Part shown: positions 61,238-64,000 of the stretch, one piece after another | Layout: each line of letters begins with the position of its first letter | Numbering within the stretch: position 1 is the stretch's first letter | From: Streptomyces sp. TN58 | Lineage (GTDB): Bacteria; Actinomycetota; Actinomycetes; Streptomycetales; Streptomycetaceae | NCBI RefSeq assembly: GCF_001941845.1 | Contig: NZ_CP018870.1 | Coordinates: 1 to 64,000, forward strand | Direction: 5' to 3' | Length of the DNA stretch: 64,000 nt | Made by a program: the position numbers and the translations under genes | The notes under the pieces: generated by a model | Told to the model about the DNA's origin: nothing | The model's database searches: none | What the model saw: the letters and a program-made list of their open reading frames with translations, nothing else

Positions 61238-62437
61238 TCAGACGGATTCCTTCTGCTGCTCGTTCAGGCGGGAGGCTTCGACCGCCTGCTGTAGCAGAGC
61301 GTGTTCGTCCGGTGTGGGGTCGGTTCCGCGCATGCTGCTGATGAAATCGCTGGCGATGTCGAGGTCGCCGCGGCCCCGGATGCGCTGACTGTAAGTGGGG
61401 GTGTTCGTGGCCTGGGAGGGTATAAAGGCGGGCTTGTGCCTGAGGCTGGCGGTGTGGGGGAAGCGGCGGCGCAGGCGGGCCATGGCCTCGAAGGGCAGGG
61501 CCGTGTCGGTGAGGGTGACCTCGAGCCAGGCATCCTTCAGCGGCTCGTGGTCGGGATTGGTCAGGAGGTCTTCCATGAAGCCGGACACACGTTCCAGGCG
61601 GAGAGGCACAGGGCAGGGCTGGCGGGTGAGGGCGGGAACGGCATTGGGGGTGAGGTCGACAAGGGTGATCGACTTGGTGTGGCGGGCTTCGGAGAAGGAG
61701 TAGGCCAGCGGGGAGCCGCTGTAGTGGATGCGGTCGGTGACACGCTGGGGGCCGTGGAGGTGGCCCAGGGCCACGTAGTCGATCCCGTCGAAGACGTCGG
61801 AGCCTACGTGTGCGACACCGCCCACGGCGATTTCGCGTTCGCTGGTGGACTCTTGGCTCTCATCGCGTTCCTCGGGCTGTCCGGTGCCGGAGGTGACGAA
61901 GGCGTGCGCAAGGACCACTGACCGGGTACCGGCCGGCTGGTGGTTGGTGAGGTCGGCGTGGATGCGGTCCAGGGCTGCGGTCAGTACTGCGCGGTGGGAG
62001 ACGGCTTCGGCTTCCAGGCGGTCGCGGACCATCGACGGCTCGAGGTAGGGGATGCCGTACATGGCGACGGGGCCGTCGGCGTCGTCGAAGAGGACCGGGA
62101 TGTCGCAGGTGTCCGGGTCAGTCCTCAAGTGGATCCCGGCACGGGCGAGGAGCCCGGATCCGACGCCGAGGCGGTGCGCGGAGTCATGGTTTCCGCTGAT
62201 CATGATGATCGGCACGCCGAGGTCGGCGAGCTGGTGCAGAGCGCGGTTGAACAGGCGCACGGCGTCCAGGCTGGGGATGGCCCGGTCGTAGATGTCTCCT
62301 GCGACAAGGATCGCGTCGACATCCTCGGTTCGGGCAGTGTCGACCAGGTGGTCGAGGAAGGCACGCTGGGCGGGGATCAGGTCTTCTGTGTGGAACCGGC
62401 GGCCCAGGTGCCAGTCGGATGTGTGGAGAAACCTCAT
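61238..62437 (-). CDS. sbcD: Exonuclease SbcD, nuclease subunit
   Basis: A 399-aa Mre11-type metallophosphoesterase. Motifs in order: HTSDWHLGRRF, VAGDIYDRAIPS, ISGNHDSAHRLG, VLAHAFVTSG and VALGHLHGPQ, all five metal-binding blocks present. Forms the SbcCD complex with the downstream ATPase. The C-terminal 110 residues form the capping domain. The ATG at 62437 agrees with the family start MRFLHTSDWHLG. Probably the promoter-proximal gene of sbcDC. Confidence 0.96.
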   Translation of the reverse strand: MRFLHTSDWHLGRRFHTEDLIPAQRAFLDHLVDTARTEDVDAILVAGDIYDRAIPSLDAVRLFNRALHQLADLGVPIIMISGNHDSAHRLGVGSGLLARAGIHLRTDPDTCDIPVLFDDADGPVAMYGIPYLEPSMVRDRLEAEAVSHRAVLTAALDRIHADLTNHQPAGTRSVVLAHAFVTSGTGQPEERDESQESTSEREIAVGGVAHVGSDVFDGIDYVALGHLHGPQRVTDRIHYSGSPLAYSFSEARHTKSITLVDLTPNAVPALTRQPCPVPLRLERVSGFMEDLLTNPDHEPLKDAWLEVTLTDTALPFEAMARLRRRFPHTASLRHKPAFIPSQATNTPTYSQRIRGRGDLDIASDFISSMRGTDPTPDEHALLQQAVEASRLNEQQKESV

Positions 62438-62516
62438 GCGCTTACACCTCGGCTTTGTCGCTCAGCGTGATTGTCAGTGCTCGCAGGGAAGATGGAGAGC
62501 GTGGGAAGGAGGAGAG

Positions 62517-62714
62517 ATGCCCTCTCCAAGGTCTGCTCGTGCTGCCTGCGTTCCCTCGCCGGGGGGGTGCAGGTGGTGTGGGATCGATGCTCGGATCCAT
62601 GCTCGCCAATGGGTGGAATCGGTTGGCTGGCATGTGTGGCAGACGCCGACGGACGAGCAGCGCAAAGAGCGTATGCGGGCGCGTCGTGCACGGCGGTCGG
62701 CGCCGGATCAGTGA
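62517..62714 (+). CDS. Small CxxC protein, 65 aa
   Basis: MPSPRSARAACVPSPGGCRW, then CGIDARIHARQWVESVGWHV and WQTPTDEQRKERMRARRARR. The Cys pair and the WHVWxxPTxxQRxxRM pattern recur in tiny Streptomyces plasmid proteins. GGAGGAGAG directly precedes the ATG, a strong initiation signal. Divergent from sbcD (80 bases apart), and its 3' end overlaps the OLD-type gene by 7 bases tail to tail. Confidence 0.65.
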   Translation: MPSPRSARAACVPSPGGCRWCGIDARIHARQWVESVGWHVWQTPTDEQRKERMRARRARRSAPDQ

Positions 62715-64000
62715 GCGAGTTCTTGCAGGTGGGTGAAGATGTCCCGTAGCTGCCGGGGCACGTCCTGGGCCGTGGTGAGGGTGCTGGCCAGCCCGTAGAC
62801 CATGGCGGGTTTGCCGTTGGGGCTGTTGTTTCCGGCTTGGTTTTGGATCATGTCGAGGATACGGGCGCTGAATTTCTTGCCGTCGCGGTGAGCCGTGAAG
62901 TCGTGGGCTTGCCAGGTCTGCGGGGCCGGGCGAGGCCAGTGGGTGTTGGCGGCAGTGGCCCACTGCTCGTCGCTGAAGAGTTCTTCCAGCTCGTTGTAGC
63001 CGTCGGCTTCTCCGACGTAGGAGACGTGCTTTTCGAGGTCGAGACCGGCGCGCCGGAGGCGTTCGTCTTTGAAGAGTTTGTTGGTGCGGCTGTCTGCGTC
63101 CACCATCAGCATCACTGTGCGTTGATGTTTGACGAGGTAGCGGGCCAGGTGCAGGGCTCCCTCGTTGTTCTCGCAACCCCACAGGGCGATACCTGCTGCC
63201 TGGAGGGACATGTTCTGGGCCAGGCGGAATAGCAGCGGCAGGCTCTTTTGTTCTGTGTCGCCCTCGACGGCCAGGAAGCAGCGCTCGTGGAGCAGGACGG
63301 AGTTGCGCAGACCCAGCGATGCCGCGATCTGGCCCAGGTGGAAATCAATCCCGTCGTGCTGATCGTCATCGAGCCGTTCGACGACGGTGCGCCCGCCAGG
63401 TCCAAGGCTCAGGTGGACGACATCGGCGATGTCGACGCCGTCGATGAGGTTCATCGAGTGGGTGGCGACCATGACGCTGACGTGGGGCAGGGCGCACTGC
63501 TTGCGGATGATGTCCATGACCGTGCGCTGGTGGCGGTAGTCAAGGTGGGTGTCGGGCTCGTCGTAGACCACGATGGTCTGCGTAGGTTGGGTGTTTCCCT
63601 GTTCTGCCGAGGCGGCCAGTTCGGCGTTCTCCAGGAGGTTGCTGGTCCACTCCCATACCGCCAGGGCGATACGGCGTGTGCTGCCCTGCCCGGCGCGCGT
63701 CAGGTCGACAGGTTCGCCGTCCGCTCTTGAGACGTGCAGCGGGGCGCCCTGGAAGCCTCCCTTGAAGGAGACCAGGGGTTTCACGTTTACGCTGACGTAT
63801 TCGGCGCAGTGCTGGCGGATGTGGAGGCACAGGGAGTCGGCTTCCTTCTCCAGCCGCTGGGTGATCTCTCCCTCGATCTCCCGGACGCGGCCCTGAAGAG
63901 TCTCGTCCTCCAGGTGCGTCTTGTAGCTGCTACTCAAAGCGGTGCGCACGGCGTCGTCGGGGCTCTCGTCCTTCCCACCGAACGACAAAAGCTGCGGGAG
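62708..64000 (-). CDS. OLD-type ATPase/TOPRIM nuclease, N-terminus beyond window
   Basis: A partial reverse-strand gene, open through the right edge (LPQLLSFGGKDESPDD at the edge); 430 residues are visible. ABC-type features: a signature-like region LTRAGQGSTRRIALAVWEW, Walker B TIVVYDEPDTHLD, switch His VMVATHSMNL. The TOPRIM part shows CFLAVEGDTEQKSLPLLFRL (Glu) and VMLMVDADSRTNK (DxD). This is the layout of OLD-family nucleases, many of which act in phage defence or DNA repair. The Walker A part lies outside the window. A partner such as GajB-like helicase is not visible here. Confidence 0.85.
   Translation of the reverse strand, partial: LPQLLSFGGKDESPDDAVRTALSSSYKTHLEDETLQGRVREIEGEITQRLEKEADSLCLHIRQHCAEYVSVNVKPLVSFKGGFQGAPLHVSRADGEPVDLTRAGQGSTRRIALAVWEWTSNLLENAELAASAEQGNTQPTQTIVVYDEPDTHLDYRHQRTVMDIIRKQCALPHVSVMVATHSMNLIDGVDIADVVHLSLGPGGRTVVERLDDDQHDGIDFHLGQIAASLGLRNSVLLHERCFLAVEGDTEQKSLPLLFRLAQNMSLQAAGIALWGCENNEGALHLARYLVKHQRTVMLMVDADSRTNKLFKDERLRRAGLDLEKHVSYVGEADGYNELEELFSDEQWATAANTHWPRPAPQTWQAHDFTAHRDGKKFSARILDMIQNQAGNNSPNGKPAMVYGLASTLTTAQDVPRQLRDIFTHLQELAH

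Noticed and set aside
1-64000. tRNA, rRNA or riboswitch genes
   Set aside because: None was recognised on either strand; no cloverleaf-like or rRNA sequence was noticed.

Overview
The window is very GC-rich actinobacterial DNA. The third-position GC bias, the GTG starts, and the tpg/tap pair (terminal protein and telomere-associated protein of linear replicons) at 25.9-28.6 kb point to Streptomyces or a close relative. They also point to the unstable subtelomeric arm of a linear chromosome or to a linear plasmid. Housekeeping genes are nearly absent. Transposase wreckage, toxin/immunity genes and DNA-handling enzymes dominate.

Layout. 0-5.2 kb: a large SF2 helicase with helicase-associated repeats, converging through a strong hairpin on two reverse-strand genes of unknown function. 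5.9-11.4 kb: a compact Tn7-like transposition module, tniQ-tnsA-tnsB-tnsC. The last three genes overlap, and the TnsA appears to have lost its nuclease residues. 11.7-19 kb: small reverse-strand genes, a soluble Ser/Thr kinase fused to about fifteen 32-residue repeats, and a decaying gene cut by an IS5-family element. 18.3-24.7 kb: a reverse-strand polymorphic-toxin operon (SseB-like protein, helical WXG100-like protein, 1551-aa RHS toxin, putative immunity protein). 24.8-25.6 kb: a 212-bp MITE-like element and an IS256 scar. 25.9-28.6 kb: intact tpg next to a tap gene broken by a stop and a frameshift.

28.8-34.9 kb: a small gene bracketed by 19-bp inverted repeats, a secreted subtilase with FG-GAP repeats, and a secreted YD-repeat/phospholipase A2 protein. 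35-51.7 kb: a mosaic of transposase remnants and orphan small genes, several of families used as immunity proteins (SMI1/KNR4, CDI-immunity-like, DUF4259), with a GNAT/DUF2716 protein, a 2H phosphoesterase, a truncated sacsin-type ATPase and two related membrane proteins. 52.4-57.5 kb: an IS5-type element with a passenger gene, then an IS21 element inserted into another IS5 remnant. 57.5-64 kb: a truncated helicase paralogue, sbcC-sbcD, a small CxxC protein and an OLD-type ATPase/TOPRIM nuclease that runs off the window.

Family names come from recognising motifs by eye; no database search was run. The strongest unusual signals are the Tn7-like module with a degenerate TnsA, the passenger-carrying IS at 52.4-54.3 kb, the MITE, and the dead tap beside a live tpg.
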